Below the pieces are notes generated by a model, which saw nothing but the letters and a program-made list of their open reading frames with translations, made no database searches and was not told the origin of the DNA. Source: RGIG5612 sp963591145 (lineage in GTDB: Bacteria; Bacillota; Clostridia; Lachnospirales; Lachnospiraceae). Taken from it: a stretch of DNA of 21,214 nt. Location of the stretch: NCBI GenBank assembly GCA_963591145.1, contig CAVARE010000030.1, forward strand, positions 1 through 21,214. The letters are read 5' to 3'. This document shows positions 1 to 7,764 of this stretch, in pieces. Made by a program: the position numbers and the translations under genes. Numbering within the stretch: position 1 is the first letter of the stretch; every line of letters begins with the position of its first letter.

Positions 1-2
1 TG

Positions 3-77
3 ACCAAGGACGTTCCCGACAATGCAGTCGTGGCAGGTAATCCCGCCAGAATACTAAGATATATTGATAATAATTAA
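3..77 (+). CDS. Hexapeptide-repeat acetyltransferase, C-terminal end only
   Basis: Only the last 24 codons and a TAA stop are inside the window; the gene enters from the left edge. The visible residues read DVPDNAVVAGNPARILR. This is the typical last coil of left-handed beta-helix acyltransferases (maltose/galactoside O-acetyltransferase, serine acetyltransferase and sugar acetyltransferase relatives), where the GNPA(K/R) turn precedes the C-terminal tail. The tail is short, with about seven residues after the GNPAR turn. The substrate cannot be told from this fragment. The gene converges on the MFS gene at 214-1410 and shares with it the hairpin at 99-137. Confidence 0.8.
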   Translation, partial: TKDVPDNAVVAGNPARILRYIDNN

Positions 78-98
78 TAAAGTAAGTTTAATAAAAAA

Positions 99-137
99 AG
101 CTCCAACAGAATTTAAAATATCTGCTGGAGCTTTTTT
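99..137. terminator. Bidirectional intrinsic terminator
   Basis: The left arm (99-110) and right arm (121-132) form a 12-bp stem with one mismatch and a 10-nt loop. The stem is followed by a T run (132-137) and preceded by an A run (93-99), so it can end transcription from both sides. It lies between the convergent acetyltransferase and MFS genes. Confidence 0.85.
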
Positions 138-173
138 GGTAGTTATAACTTTAGTTAAGTCGAAATGTTGATT

Positions 174-189
174 GCCGTGCCGGCACGGC
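174..189. repeat. 16-bp perfect palindrome, possible remnant of the hairpin element
   Basis: gccgtgccggcacggc is a perfect 16-bp palindrome. It lies between the stop of the minus-strand MFS gene and its terminator, so it would be in that mRNA's 3' UTR. Bases 175-189 match 14 of 15 positions of the left foot of the large hairpin at 3000-3096 (3004-3018). It could be a collapsed copy of that element or an independent stable hairpin. Confidence 0.5.
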
Positions 190-213
190 TATAACAGCCT
201 TCATAATATGATC

Positions 214-1410
214 TTAATTATCAGCCTTCTTATTGGTGCCGATCTTAAGCACCAGTGTGATGATCACAAGCACGAAGCTGATGATTCCGATGGCGATGAA
301 TCTGTAGGATGTCTTATCGCTGCCAGTGATTGATGCTGTCACGGTTGTGATCAATGGTGTGATGAATACGCCTATATATGAAGCTGCCATGATCATCGCT
401 GTGTTAATGGTTTCATATCCCTTGAGCTTCGAACCTGCTGCCATGCAAGAAGGCATAACGATGGTCATTGATATACCTGAGATGAGGCATCCTATGATTA
501 TTACCACCAGGTTAGATGAAATGCCCATCAGGGTGGCGCCGATAGCCATAGCCAGCACGCCGGCTGTATTAGTAAATTGCTTGAAGATACGGGCAAATCT
601 TCCAAATACGATACCCATTAATGTACCTGCCAGCAGGAAGATAGTTGACATGGTACCTGCCAGTGATGATCCGCCGAGGCCGTATTCTTCGATAAGCATA
701 GACATGTTAACAGGAACTGCGCTGTATACCATAAGGAAGATACATACGATGATGAGATCACGCCAGATAACGAGCTTGAATGGTCCGCGTTCTTCCTTAT
801 TAACAACAGGCTCTGAACTCTTGACAGCAGTATTCTTAGATGATTTTAATCCAATCAATGTGAAGATGATGCCTGGAACGGCGATAAAATATACGAGATA
901 TCCCACATTCCATCCGGCTACGGCCAGGAATCCGCCGATAAATGTCATAAGCATGCTGCCGACATTATTGGCACTGTTCTGCCAGCCCAGCATGGTATTC
1001 ATCTCGTCGCCCTTGTAGGTCGAGTTAACGAGGCTCGGTGCGATTGGTGCCACCATTCCCAGTCCCAGTCCGATAACGCCTGCCCATACATATAAGATGA
1101 GAAGGCTGCCATGGAATAAGAATGCCAGAAATCCGCCTATGCATACGATGGTAAGACCTGAGACTGCCAGAGTCTTCTTAGGAAGCTTTTCTGCCATGAA
1201 TGCCGAAACCAAGGCAAATACCATGCAGAATATACTAGGAAATGTCATAAGAAACTGGATGGATGTATTAGATGCATCCGGGAATGCAGCGGCTATCTGC
1301 GCCAGAAAGGACGACACGCCATTTGTGCCATTTTGAACCATAGACATGGTGAGAATGGCGATCTTAAATAAGGCTGAACCACTGTTGCTCACAGCATTTT
1401 TATTATTCAA
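214..1410 (-). CDS. MFS transporter
   Basis: This is a 398-residue polytopic membrane protein of major facilitator size. It has about twelve hydrophobic segments and a basic cytoplasmic loop near residues 190-215 separating the two halves. The segment after the fourth helix (GLGLGMVAPIAPSLV) resembles MFS motif regions. The start codon is TTG (1408-1410), chosen because AGGAGG lies 8 nt upstream on the minus strand and no ATG fits that site. The gene is single, with its own sigma-A-like promoter (1448-1476) and a shared terminator (99-137). The substrate is unknown; related gut anaerobe transporters occur beside catabolic genes, but nothing next to this one names a ligand. It is distinct in sequence from the MFS gene at 14149-15396. 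Confidence 0.85.
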   Translation of the reverse strand: MNNKNAVSNSGSALFKIAILTMSMVQNGTNGVSSFLAQIAAAFPDASNTSIQFLMTFPSIFCMVFALVSAFMAEKLPKKTLAVSGLTIVCIGGFLAFLFHGSLLILYVWAGVIGLGLGMVAPIAPSLVNSTYKGDEMNTMLGWQNSANNVGSMLMTFIGGFLAVAGWNVGYLVYFIAVPGIIFTLIGLKSSKNTAVKSSEPVVNKEERGPFKLVIWRDLIIVCIFLMVYSAVPVNMSMLIEEYGLGGSSLAGTMSTIFLLAGTLMGIVFGRFARIFKQFTNTAGVLAMAIGATLMGISSNLVVIIIGCLISGISMTIVMPSCMAAGSKLKGYETINTAMIMAASYIGVFITPLITTVTASITGSDKTSYRFIAIGIISFVLVIITLVLKIGTNKKADN

Positions 1411-1447
1411 TATATTTTCCTCCTAAAATACGCAAAAAATTGCTTTC

Positions 1448-1476
1448 ATGATACGATTTATTTGCCTGTAAATCAA
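1448..1476 (-). promoter_or_regulatory. Promoter of the MFS gene
   Basis: Read on the minus strand: TTGATT (1471-1476), a 17-nt spacer, then TATCAT (1448-1453). Transcription would start about 30 nt upstream of the TTG start codon. Spacing is ideal and both boxes are close to the sigma-A consensus. Confidence 0.55.
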
Positions 1477-1518
1477 GTTTTGTACAAAGAATTTCTTCCT
1501 TTATAGTGCAAATTACTG

Positions 1519-1524
1519 TATAAT
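1519..1524 (+). promoter_or_regulatory. Possible -10 box for hom
   Basis: A perfect TATAAT lies 148 nt upstream of the hom start codon. No good -35 box is present at 16-18 nt (the sequence there is near cttcct), so the promoter is weak, activator-dependent or not real. The leader from about 1530 to 1672 shows no riboswitch, T-box or terminator that I recognise. Confidence 0.25.
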
Positions 1525-1672
1525 ATCGACCTGTATGTAATAGAATTCATGAGTTCAGAGAGCATACCGTAAATGCAGGATTTCGATACTGCAGTCAATA
1601 TTTCGTAAGATAACGGCAATCATTTGCAACAACAGCTAATAAAAATAAAAATTTCAGCGAGAGGTAATCAGG

Positions 1673-2965
1673 ATGTCAAGAAAAGAAAAGGATAATATAA
1701 ATATCGCAATTCTCGGTGCGGGAACTGTAGGCGGCGGAGTATATAAGCTCATCAATCAGAAACAAGATGAGATAAGAAACAGAACAGGTGCAGGTATCAC
1801 GGTTAAGAAGGTTCTGGTAAGGAATGCGTCCAAGCCAAGACCTGGATACGACCAGAAGGTATTAACCTCCGACTGGAATGAGATCGTAAATGATCCTGAT
1901 ATTGATGTCATTGTAGAGCTGATGGGCGGCATTGAACCTGCCAGAACATATATAATGGAAGCTCTGGAGAAGGGCAAGCAGATCGTAACTGCAAATAAAG
2001 ACTTAATAGCTGAATGCGATGAGGAAGTGCTGGGAACTGCAGAAAGAGTTGGCAGCGATATTCTGTTTGAGGCAGCGGTTGCAGGTGCGATTCCGATCAT
2101 AAGACCGTTGAAGCAGAACATGGCCGGCAATAATATCACAGAGGTCATGGGAATCGTTAATGGCACGACTAATTATATTCTTACACAGATGTCAGAGACA
2201 GGCATGAGCTATGAAGAAGCTCTGGCCAAGGCTACTGAGTTAGGTTATGCCGAGGCAGATCCTACAGCTGACGTAGAGGGCTATGATGCAGGACGTAAGG
2301 TTGCAATCATGGCATCTATCGCATTCCATTCGAGAGTAGTATTCTCGCAGGTCTATACTGAAGGTATCACTAAGATCACAGCAGAAGATATTAAGTATGC
2401 TAAAGAATTCGGATACGTAATCAAGCTCTTAGGCGTTGCCAAGGAGACAGAGACAGGAATAGAGGTTAAGGTTCATCCGATGCTGATTCCTGTTACACAT
2501 TCGCTGGCCGGTGTGCGCGATGCATTTAATGCAGTATTTGTTCACGGCGATGCCATGGACGATATTACATTCATGGGAAGAGGCGCAGGCGAGATGCCGA
2601 CAGCCAGTGCGGTAATGGGCGATATCATAGATGTATGCAGAGATATTCTGTACGACAGCTGCGGCAGAATCGGAAGAGAATGCTATAAGGATCTGCCAGT
2701 TAAGAAGATTGAAGATACAGATAGCCGTTTCTTCCTGAGACTTCAGGTAGAGGACAGACCAGGCGTTCTGGCCAATATTGCCAGCGTTCTGGGTAATAAC
2801 AGCGTTTCAATCGCACAGGTGGTTCAGAAATCGGCAAATGGCGGTGTAGCAGAGCTGGTTATTATCACTGATACAGTATGCGAGAGGAACATGAACGACG
2901 CACTGAAGGTATTCGACGGACTGTCAGTTGTTAAGGAAATCTCGGGCGTAATTAGGGTATATTGA
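1673..2965 (+). CDS. hom: Homoserine dehydrogenase with ACT domain
   Basis: Reduces aspartate semialdehyde to homoserine with NAD(P)H, the branch step to threonine and methionine. The 430-residue protein has the usual Gram-positive layout. An N-terminal Rossmann fold carries the nucleotide loop GAGTVGGG (residues 15-22). A VTANKDL motif follows, with the conserved Lys109. The catalytic region around EADPTADVEGYDAGRK contains Glu194, Asp205 and Lys209; these spacings of 11 and 4 match the Glu208, Asp219 and Lys223 described for the yeast enzyme. A C-terminal ACT domain from about residue 350 (FLRLQVEDRPGVLANIASVL) implies feedback control by an amino acid, probably threonine. GAGAGG precedes the ATG at good spacing. 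The gene stands apart from thrB/thrC, which are not in the window. metA, which uses the product, lies at 9807. Confidence 0.97.
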   Translation: MSRKEKDNINIAILGAGTVGGGVYKLINQKQDEIRNRTGAGITVKKVLVRNASKPRPGYDQKVLTSDWNEIVNDPDIDVIVELMGGIEPARTYIMEALEKGKQIVTANKDLIAECDEEVLGTAERVGSDILFEAAVAGAIPIIRPLKQNMAGNNITEVMGIVNGTTNYILTQMSETGMSYEEALAKATELGYAEADPTADVEGYDAGRKVAIMASIAFHSRVVFSQVYTEGITKITAEDIKYAKEFGYVIKLLGVAKETETGIEVKVHPMLIPVTHSLAGVRDAFNAVFVHGDAMDDITFMGRGAGEMPTASAVMGDIIDVCRDILYDSCGRIGRECYKDLPVKKIEDTDSRFFLRLQVEDRPGVLANIASVLGNNSVSIAQVVQKSANGGVAELVIITDTVCERNMNDALKVFDGLSVVKEISGVIRVY

Positions 2966-2999
2966 TGGTGGGCTTATGCTCCGTATGTAAAAGTGAATG

Positions 3000-3096
3000 G
3001 CATCCGTGCCGGGACGGCGCAGTACCCTGCGAGAAAACAATCAGCGAAGGCGTTTTCGAGCAGGGACTGCATGCCGAGGTTCACGGCACGGTATGC
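3000..3096 (+). repeat. Long imperfect hairpin element with tandem G-A mismatches (full-length copy)
   Basis: The 163-nt gap between hom and the MATE gene folds into one long stem-loop. From the base: gcatccgtgcc (3000-3010) pairs with 3085-3096 with one bulge; then an asymmetric internal loop (ggga against aggttcac); cggc (3015-3018) with gccg (3073-3076); gcagt (3019-3023) with actgc (3066-3070); ccctgc (3025-3030) with gcaggg (3060-3065); a GA/GA internal loop (3031-3032, 3058-3059) that would form tandem sheared G-A pairs; gaaaac (3033-3038) with gttttc (3052-3057); and a 13-nt apical loop. A shorter relative lies on the other strand at 17732-17770. It matches no riboswitch class that I recognise. 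It may be a structured RNA or a small non-coding repeat. Confidence 0.7.
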
Positions 3097-3128
3097 TAGT
3101 ATGACCTGTACGTGAGGGAGATTACTAA

Positions 3129-4484
3129 ATGAATAAAAGCATGATCGTCGGCAACCCGACGAAATCACTTATAATGTTTGCGGTGCCCATAATTCTGGGT
3201 CAGCTGTGCCAGCAGGTATACTCGCTGGCGGATACGATTATCGTAGGACGAACACTGGGACAGGGACCGCTGGGTGCGGTAGGCAGCGCGGTATCTGTCT
3301 GCTGGGTATTTGTGGCCATAGCCATAGGACTGGGCATGGGCTGCTCGGTTGTTATATCGCAGCTGTTTGGCGCCAATAAGATCGGCAAGATGAAGACAGC
3401 CATAAGCACGTCTCTGATATCCATGATCGCGCTCAGCATCATTTTCCTTATCATAGGAATAATATTCTGCGACGCGATCACGGCGCTTATGAATACTCCT
3501 GCGGAGCTGGTGGAGGATGCCAAGACATATTTCTGGATATATGTAGTGGGATTCCCGGGACTGTTCCTGTATAACATCTGCAATTCGATATTTAATGGCC
3601 TGGGTAAGAGCAAATATCCTCTCATATTCCTGGCCAGCTCGGCTGTCCTTAATATAGGCCTCGATCTGTGGTTTATTCTGGGACTTCATTGGGGTGTGGC
3701 AGGAGCTGCCATCGCAACCATTGTTTCCCAGTATATATCAGCAATCCTGTGCTTTATCACATTATTGAAGTATCTTAAGAAGGACTGTGCGACTGATGAA
3801 GAGAGCACATTATATGACTTTTCGATGCTTAAGGTCATAGCTAAGGTTGCGATTCCTACGATGATCACTCAGACAATCATGTCAGTAGGACTGGTTGCAC
3901 TGCAGGGACTTATTAACAGCTTCGGAACGGATATAATGGCTGGATATACAGCCGCATCTAAGATAGATGGTCTGGCTATCATTCCGATGGTTCAGATCGG
4001 CAATGCCGCATCAACATTTGCGGCTCAAAATGTAGGTGCCGGTCAGTATGACCGTGTAGTTAAGGGATACCATACGGCTCTTGTGATGAACCTGATTGTA
4101 TGTATTGCGGTTACAGGAGCGCTGCTTATATGGAGCGCGCAGGCTATAGGACTCTTCATGGATGCGTCATCCAGCGCGACGGCTATTGCCAAGGGCGTAG
4201 AATATATTCAGATAGTCAGCATATTCTATATTGTCATGGGATTGGGCAACTGCACACTGGGTATTCTGAGAGGCACAGGCGATATTAAGCCGACTATGGT
4301 ATCGCTATTTGCCAATTTCGGCTCGAAAGTTGCATTTGCATATATATTCGCTACTATCTTTCATTCAGAACTCTTCGTATGGTGGTCAGTTCCTATTGGA
4401 TGGGCGCTGGGCTTCATAATCGCATATGCCAGATTCAAGACTGGCAAATGGCGCACAAAATCAGTAGTTAGGGAGATAAATTAA
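3129..4484 (+). CDS. MATE family efflux transporter
   Basis: A 451-residue integral membrane protein with about twelve hydrophobic helices in two homologous halves, the usual length for the MATE (multidrug and toxic compound extrusion) family, which exports drugs or metabolites in exchange for Na+ or H+. Typical family stretches are visible: the N-terminal PIILGQLCQQVYSLADTIIVGR, the second-half PTMITQTIMSVGLVALQGLINSFG, and AAQNVGAGQYDR. GAGGGAG precedes the ATG. The gene starts 33 nt after the hairpin element at 3000-3096 and is followed after 11 nt by the aldo/keto reductase gene, so the two are probably co-transcribed. The substrate cannot be read from the sequence. Confidence 0.93.
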   Translation: MNKSMIVGNPTKSLIMFAVPIILGQLCQQVYSLADTIIVGRTLGQGPLGAVGSAVSVCWVFVAIAIGLGMGCSVVISQLFGANKIGKMKTAISTSLISMIALSIIFLIIGIIFCDAITALMNTPAELVEDAKTYFWIYVVGFPGLFLYNICNSIFNGLGKSKYPLIFLASSAVLNIGLDLWFILGLHWGVAGAAIATIVSQYISAILCFITLLKYLKKDCATDEESTLYDFSMLKVIAKVAIPTMITQTIMSVGLVALQGLINSFGTDIMAGYTAASKIDGLAIIPMVQIGNAASTFAAQNVGAGQYDRVVKGYHTALVMNLIVCIAVTGALLIWSAQAIGLFMDASSSATAIAKGVEYIQIVSIFYIVMGLGNCTLGILRGTGDIKPTMVSLFANFGSKVAFAYIFATIFHSELFVWWSVPIGWALGFIIAYARFKTGKWRTKSVVREIN

Positions 4485-4495
4485 AGGCAGACATC

Positions 4496-5674
4496 ATGCA
4501 ATACAGAGAAGATAAATACGGCAACAAAATCTCAATCCTTGGCTACGGCTGCATGAGATTCACGAGTAATGCCGGCAGGATTGACATTCCCAAGGCGACT
4601 GAAGAGGTCAGGCTGGCGATAGACAATGGCATTAATTATTTTGATACAGCTTATCTGTATCCGGGAAATGAAACAGCTCTGGGAACTATCCTGGAGACTC
4701 TGAATGCAAGGAATAAAATAAATATCGCGACCAAGCTTCCTCATTATCTTGTTAAGAAGCCAGAGGACTTTGACAAATTCTTTGACGAAGAGTTAAGACG
4801 ACTTAAGACGGATCATGTGGATTATTACCTGATTCATATGCTGACAGATATTAATGCATGGCGCAGGCTATGCGGTATGGGCTTGGACAAATGGATAGAA
4901 AATAAGAAGGCATCGGGGCAGATCAGACAGATAGGATTCTCTTATCATGGAAGTTCTGATATGTTCTGCCAGCTGGTGGATGCTTATGACTGGGAATTCT
5001 GCCAGATTCAATATAATTATCAGGATGAACATTCACAGGCTGGTGTGAAGGGTCTTAAATATGCATCTGAGAAGGGTCTTCCAGTCATAATCATGGAACC
5101 CTTAAGGGGCGGACGATTGAGCTATAAACTGCCGGATGCTGCCAGACAGATATTTGCGGAATACCCGGATAAGCGATCTGCAGCTGCCTGGGGATTTCGT
5201 TGGCTGTGGGATCAGCCTGAGGTTACATGCGTTCTGTCAGGAATGAATTCTATGGATATGCTGCGGGAGAATATTGAAACTGCCAATGAATCTTATGCAG
5301 GCATGATTACTCCGCCTGAGAGAGAAGTATATAAGAAGGTGGTTGCGGCAATTAATGCCAATGTTAAGGTTCCATGTACAGGCTGCAGATATTGTATGCC
5401 GTGCCCACAGGGAGTTGATATACCAGGCTGTTTCTCGGCCTATAATAACAGGGCATCGGGCGGACTGTATGTGGGACTTAAGGAATATTTCCAGTGTATG
5501 GTTCTGAGACAAAAATATACGGGAGTATCTAATTGCGTGGGATGTGGCAGATGCGAGCAGCATTGTCCCCAGGGCATTAAGATAAGGCAGGAGCTTAAAA
5601 ATGTTAAGAAGACATTTGAAAATCCTGCGCTTAAGCTTGCGATTAAATTAGCTCCTAAGATTGTCAGATACTAA
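4496..5674 (+). CDS. Aldo/keto reductase with C-terminal 4Fe-4S domain
   Basis: A 392-residue protein: an AKR TIM barrel (about residues 1-285) fused to a two-cluster ferredoxin-like tail. The catalytic tetrad of aldo/keto reductases is present as Asp50, Tyr55 (YFDTAYLYPG), Lys80 and His114. The tail has CTGCRYCMPCP (Cys294, 297, 300, 303) and CVGCGRCEQHCP (Cys347, 350, 353, 357), which would bind two [4Fe-4S] clusters. This is the common anaerobe form of the family, in which the clusters probably link the reductase to ferredoxin-type electron transfer. The natural substrate of the family is mostly unknown. The gene lies 11 nt after the MATE gene and 17 nt before the HAD-TPK gene. Confidence 0.93.
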   Translation: MQYREDKYGNKISILGYGCMRFTSNAGRIDIPKATEEVRLAIDNGINYFDTAYLYPGNETALGTILETLNARNKINIATKLPHYLVKKPEDFDKFFDEELRRLKTDHVDYYLIHMLTDINAWRRLCGMGLDKWIENKKASGQIRQIGFSYHGSSDMFCQLVDAYDWEFCQIQYNYQDEHSQAGVKGLKYASEKGLPVIIMEPLRGGRLSYKLPDAARQIFAEYPDKRSAAAWGFRWLWDQPEVTCVLSGMNSMDMLRENIETANESYAGMITPPEREVYKKVVAAINANVKVPCTGCRYCMPCPQGVDIPGCFSAYNNRASGGLYVGLKEYFQCMVLRQKYTGVSNCVGCGRCEQHCPQGIKIRQELKNVKKTFENPALKLAIKLAPKIVRY

Positions 5675-5691
5675 AGAAGACGTTTAATAAA

Positions 5692-6975
5692 GTGAACAGA
5701 AATAACATGATTAAAGGTGCAATATTTGATATGGATGGAACCCTGCTGGATTCCATGGGAATGTGGAAAAGTGTAGGGGAGAATTATTTGATTTCGCTGG
5801 GTATAGAGCCTGAACCGGACATTATATCTACGATAAATCATATGAGTACTAAGCAGGTAGCTGAATATCTGGTCAATACCCATCATGTATACAAGACAGA
5901 AGATGTAATTGAATACGAGATTTGGAAAAATATCGAAGGATTCTATAGAAATCAAGTAGTAACCAAACCATATATTGTAGAATTCCTGGAGAAGCTGAAG
6001 GCTCAGGATGTAAGGATGTGCGTTGCTACCGCAACTGGCAGGGATCTGGTGCAGATCGCCCTTAACAGATGCGGCATAGCAGATTATTTTATTGATATAT
6101 TCACGACAAATGAAGCAGGTGCAGGCAAGGATAAGCCCGATATTTATGAGATGGCGCTAAAGTGCCTGGGAACTGACAAGAATGATACAGTTGTATTTGA
6201 AGATATATTGATTCCGCTTATGACAGCACAAAATGCAGGATTCAAGACCTGTGCCGTGCAGGATAAATATAATGATGATGAATATGGACTCAGAAAGAGA
6301 GCAGACTATTATCTGGAAAGCTTCGGCGAATATGACCAGTTTGTCAGAGCATTTGACAGAAGATGCGTGATAATCGGCGGTGCCACTATCAATAATTACG
6401 AGAATGTTAAGAAATATCTGAAGCCTGAAGATTATGTGATATTCTGCGATAGCGGCCTGAAGCATATGGGCAGTTTGGAAGTTAAACCTGACCTGATCGT
6501 TGGTGATTTTGATTCCTGCGAGAATCCAAACCTTGCTGTAGAAACCATCGTACTTCCTTGCGAGAAGGACGATACGGATACAGTTTATGGTGTAAGGGAA
6601 GGCTTAAAACGGGGATATAACAATTTTCTGCTGCTGGGAGTCGTAGGTGACAGATTCGACCATACGATGGGCAATGTCTCCATTCTGCTGAAGCTGGATT
6701 CTCTGGGCAAGGGCGCGATGATAGTAGACGACTATTCTGAGATGCAGATAGTTTCAGACAGGCCTGCATATATCAGTGATGAATATTCATTTTTCTCACT
6801 TCTTAATATCAGCGGTGAGGCACGGGATATTCATATTGAAAATGCAAAGTATACGCTGGATGGCGCTGAGATTACGTGCGAATATCAATATGGCGTGAGC
6901 AACGAGGTGTTGCCTGGACAGACCGCCAGAGTAAGTGTCGGAGCAGGCAGATTATTACTTATAAAAGACAGGTAA
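5692..6975 (+). CDS. HAD hydrolase-thiamine pyrophosphokinase fusion
   Basis: A 427-residue two-domain protein. Residues 1 to about 220 are a HAD-superfamily phosphatase/mutase of the beta-phosphoglucomutase-like group: FDMDGT (nucleophile Asp13 and Asp15), the Thr motif VATATG (about 111-116), Lys148 in GKDKPD, and Glu170-Asp171 in VVFED. Residues from about 224 to 427 are a thiamine pyrophosphokinase (thiamine + ATP to thiamine diphosphate + AMP): CDSGL (Asp253), VGDFDS (Asp272, Asp274), a DDTD acidic motif (293-296) and VGDRFDH (Arg321, Asp323, His324), then the C-terminal beta domain. The start used is GTG at 5692; an in-frame ATG at 5707 is an alternative, and neither has a strong ribosome binding site. 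The stop is 2 nt before the next gene. The HAD half may act on thiamine monophosphate or another phosphate ester; that part is inference. Confidence 0.9.
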   Translation: MNRNNMIKGAIFDMDGTLLDSMGMWKSVGENYLISLGIEPEPDIISTINHMSTKQVAEYLVNTHHVYKTEDVIEYEIWKNIEGFYRNQVVTKPYIVEFLEKLKAQDVRMCVATATGRDLVQIALNRCGIADYFIDIFTTNEAGAGKDKPDIYEMALKCLGTDKNDTVVFEDILIPLMTAQNAGFKTCAVQDKYNDDEYGLRKRADYYLESFGEYDQFVRAFDRRCVIIGGATINNYENVKKYLKPEDYVIFCDSGLKHMGSLEVKPDLIVGDFDSCENPNLAVETIVLPCEKDDTDTVYGVREGLKRGYNNFLLLGVVGDRFDHTMGNVSILLKLDSLGKGAMIVDDYSEMQIVSDRPAYISDEYSFFSLLNISGEARDIHIENAKYTLDGAEITCEYQYGVSNEVLPGQTARVSVGAGRLLLIKDR

Positions 6976-6977
6976 CT

Positions 6978-7763
6978 ATGGCAAATAAATTATCGAAAAA
7001 TTTAGTTAAAGCAGAGACATCCGAGCCTGTAAGACTCAATAAATATCTGAGTGATGCCGGCATTTGTTCAAGAAGAGAAGCCGACAGACTGATTGAAGCC
7101 GGCAAGGTTACGATAGACGGTCAGATAGCCATAATGGGACAGAAGGTCTCACCGGGACAGAAGGTTGTCTGCAATGGTCAGGAAGCCAAAAGTCAGAATG
7201 ATCTGGTGCTGCTGGCATTTTATAAGCCTGTGGGAATTGAGTGCACGACGGCCAGAAATAATAAGGACAATATAGTTGATTATATTAAGTATCCTACCAG
7301 AATATTCCCGATAGGCCGCCTCGATAAGAATTCATCGGGACTGATTTTGCTTACTAACGCAGGCGAGATATCAGATAAGATCCTCAAGGGCTCTAATTAT
7401 CATGAGAAGGAATATCAGGTGACGGTAGACAGGCCGCTTACCATGGATTTCGTCAAGCATATGCGTGACGGTGTTGAGATCGAATTAGAAGACGGCAGAC
7501 GCAAGGTTACGACCCGTAAGTGTCAGGTGGAGGCCACCGGCAAATGCAGCTTCAATATTGTACTGACGCAGGGACTGAATCGTCAGATCAGGCGTATGTG
7601 CCAGGCATTGGGATATAATGTCCTTACATTAAAAAGAACCAGAATCATGAATATTAACCTGGGCAATCTCTCAGAGGGACATTACAGAAATGTATCAGAA
7701 TCTGAGGTAAGGAAACTGATGAAGGATCTTAATAAGAGCCAGGCAGCTGATAAGGAAGAATAA
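6978..7763 (+). CDS. rluF: 23S rRNA pseudouridine synthase, RluF type
   Basis: A 261-residue RsuA/RluB/RluF-family pseudouridine synthase. The S4 RNA-binding domain is at residues 18-65 (VRLNKYLSDAGICSRREADRLI). The catalytic domain has the family motif GRLDKNSSGLILLTNAGE with the catalytic Asp116, and the C-terminal NRQIRRMCQALGY signature. The overall pattern, with the short FYKPVGIECT lead-in, fits RluF, which modifies U2604 of E. coli 23S rRNA; the exact target here is inferred. The start at 6978 was chosen because it lies 2 nt after the upstream stop and begins the family-like sequence; the frame is open further upstream only inside the TPK gene. The stop is 1 nt before ligA, so translation of the three genes is probably coupled. 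Confidence 0.9.
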   Translation: MANKLSKNLVKAETSEPVRLNKYLSDAGICSRREADRLIEAGKVTIDGQIAIMGQKVSPGQKVVCNGQEAKSQNDLVLLAFYKPVGIECTTARNNKDNIVDYIKYPTRIFPIGRLDKNSSGLILLTNAGEISDKILKGSNYHEKEYQVTVDRPLTMDFVKHMRDGVEIELEDGRRKVTTRKCQVEATGKCSFNIVLTQGLNRQIRRMCQALGYNVLTLKRTRIMNINLGNLSEGHYRNVSESEVRKLMKDLNKSQAADKEE

Positions 7764-7764
7764 T

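Noticed and set aside
326..1018. 230-codon open frame on the plus strand opposite the MFS gene
   Set aside because: It is the complement of a clear membrane-protein gene with its own ribosome binding site and promoter. The translated product has no domain and no ribosome binding site.
1525..1672. Riboswitch or T-box leader before hom
   Set aside because: Only weak, short pairings are seen, with no T-box sequence, S-box motif or terminator hairpin.
3165..3689. 174-codon minus-strand frame inside the MATE gene
   Set aside because: Its composition is that of an antisense shadow (rich in Arg, Tyr and Gln) and the plus-strand MATE protein is unmistakable.
6876..6977. 34-codon N-terminal extension of the RluF frame
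   Set aside because: It overlaps the end of the TPK gene and has no family-like sequence. The ATG at 6978 fits the gene spacing and the family N-terminus.
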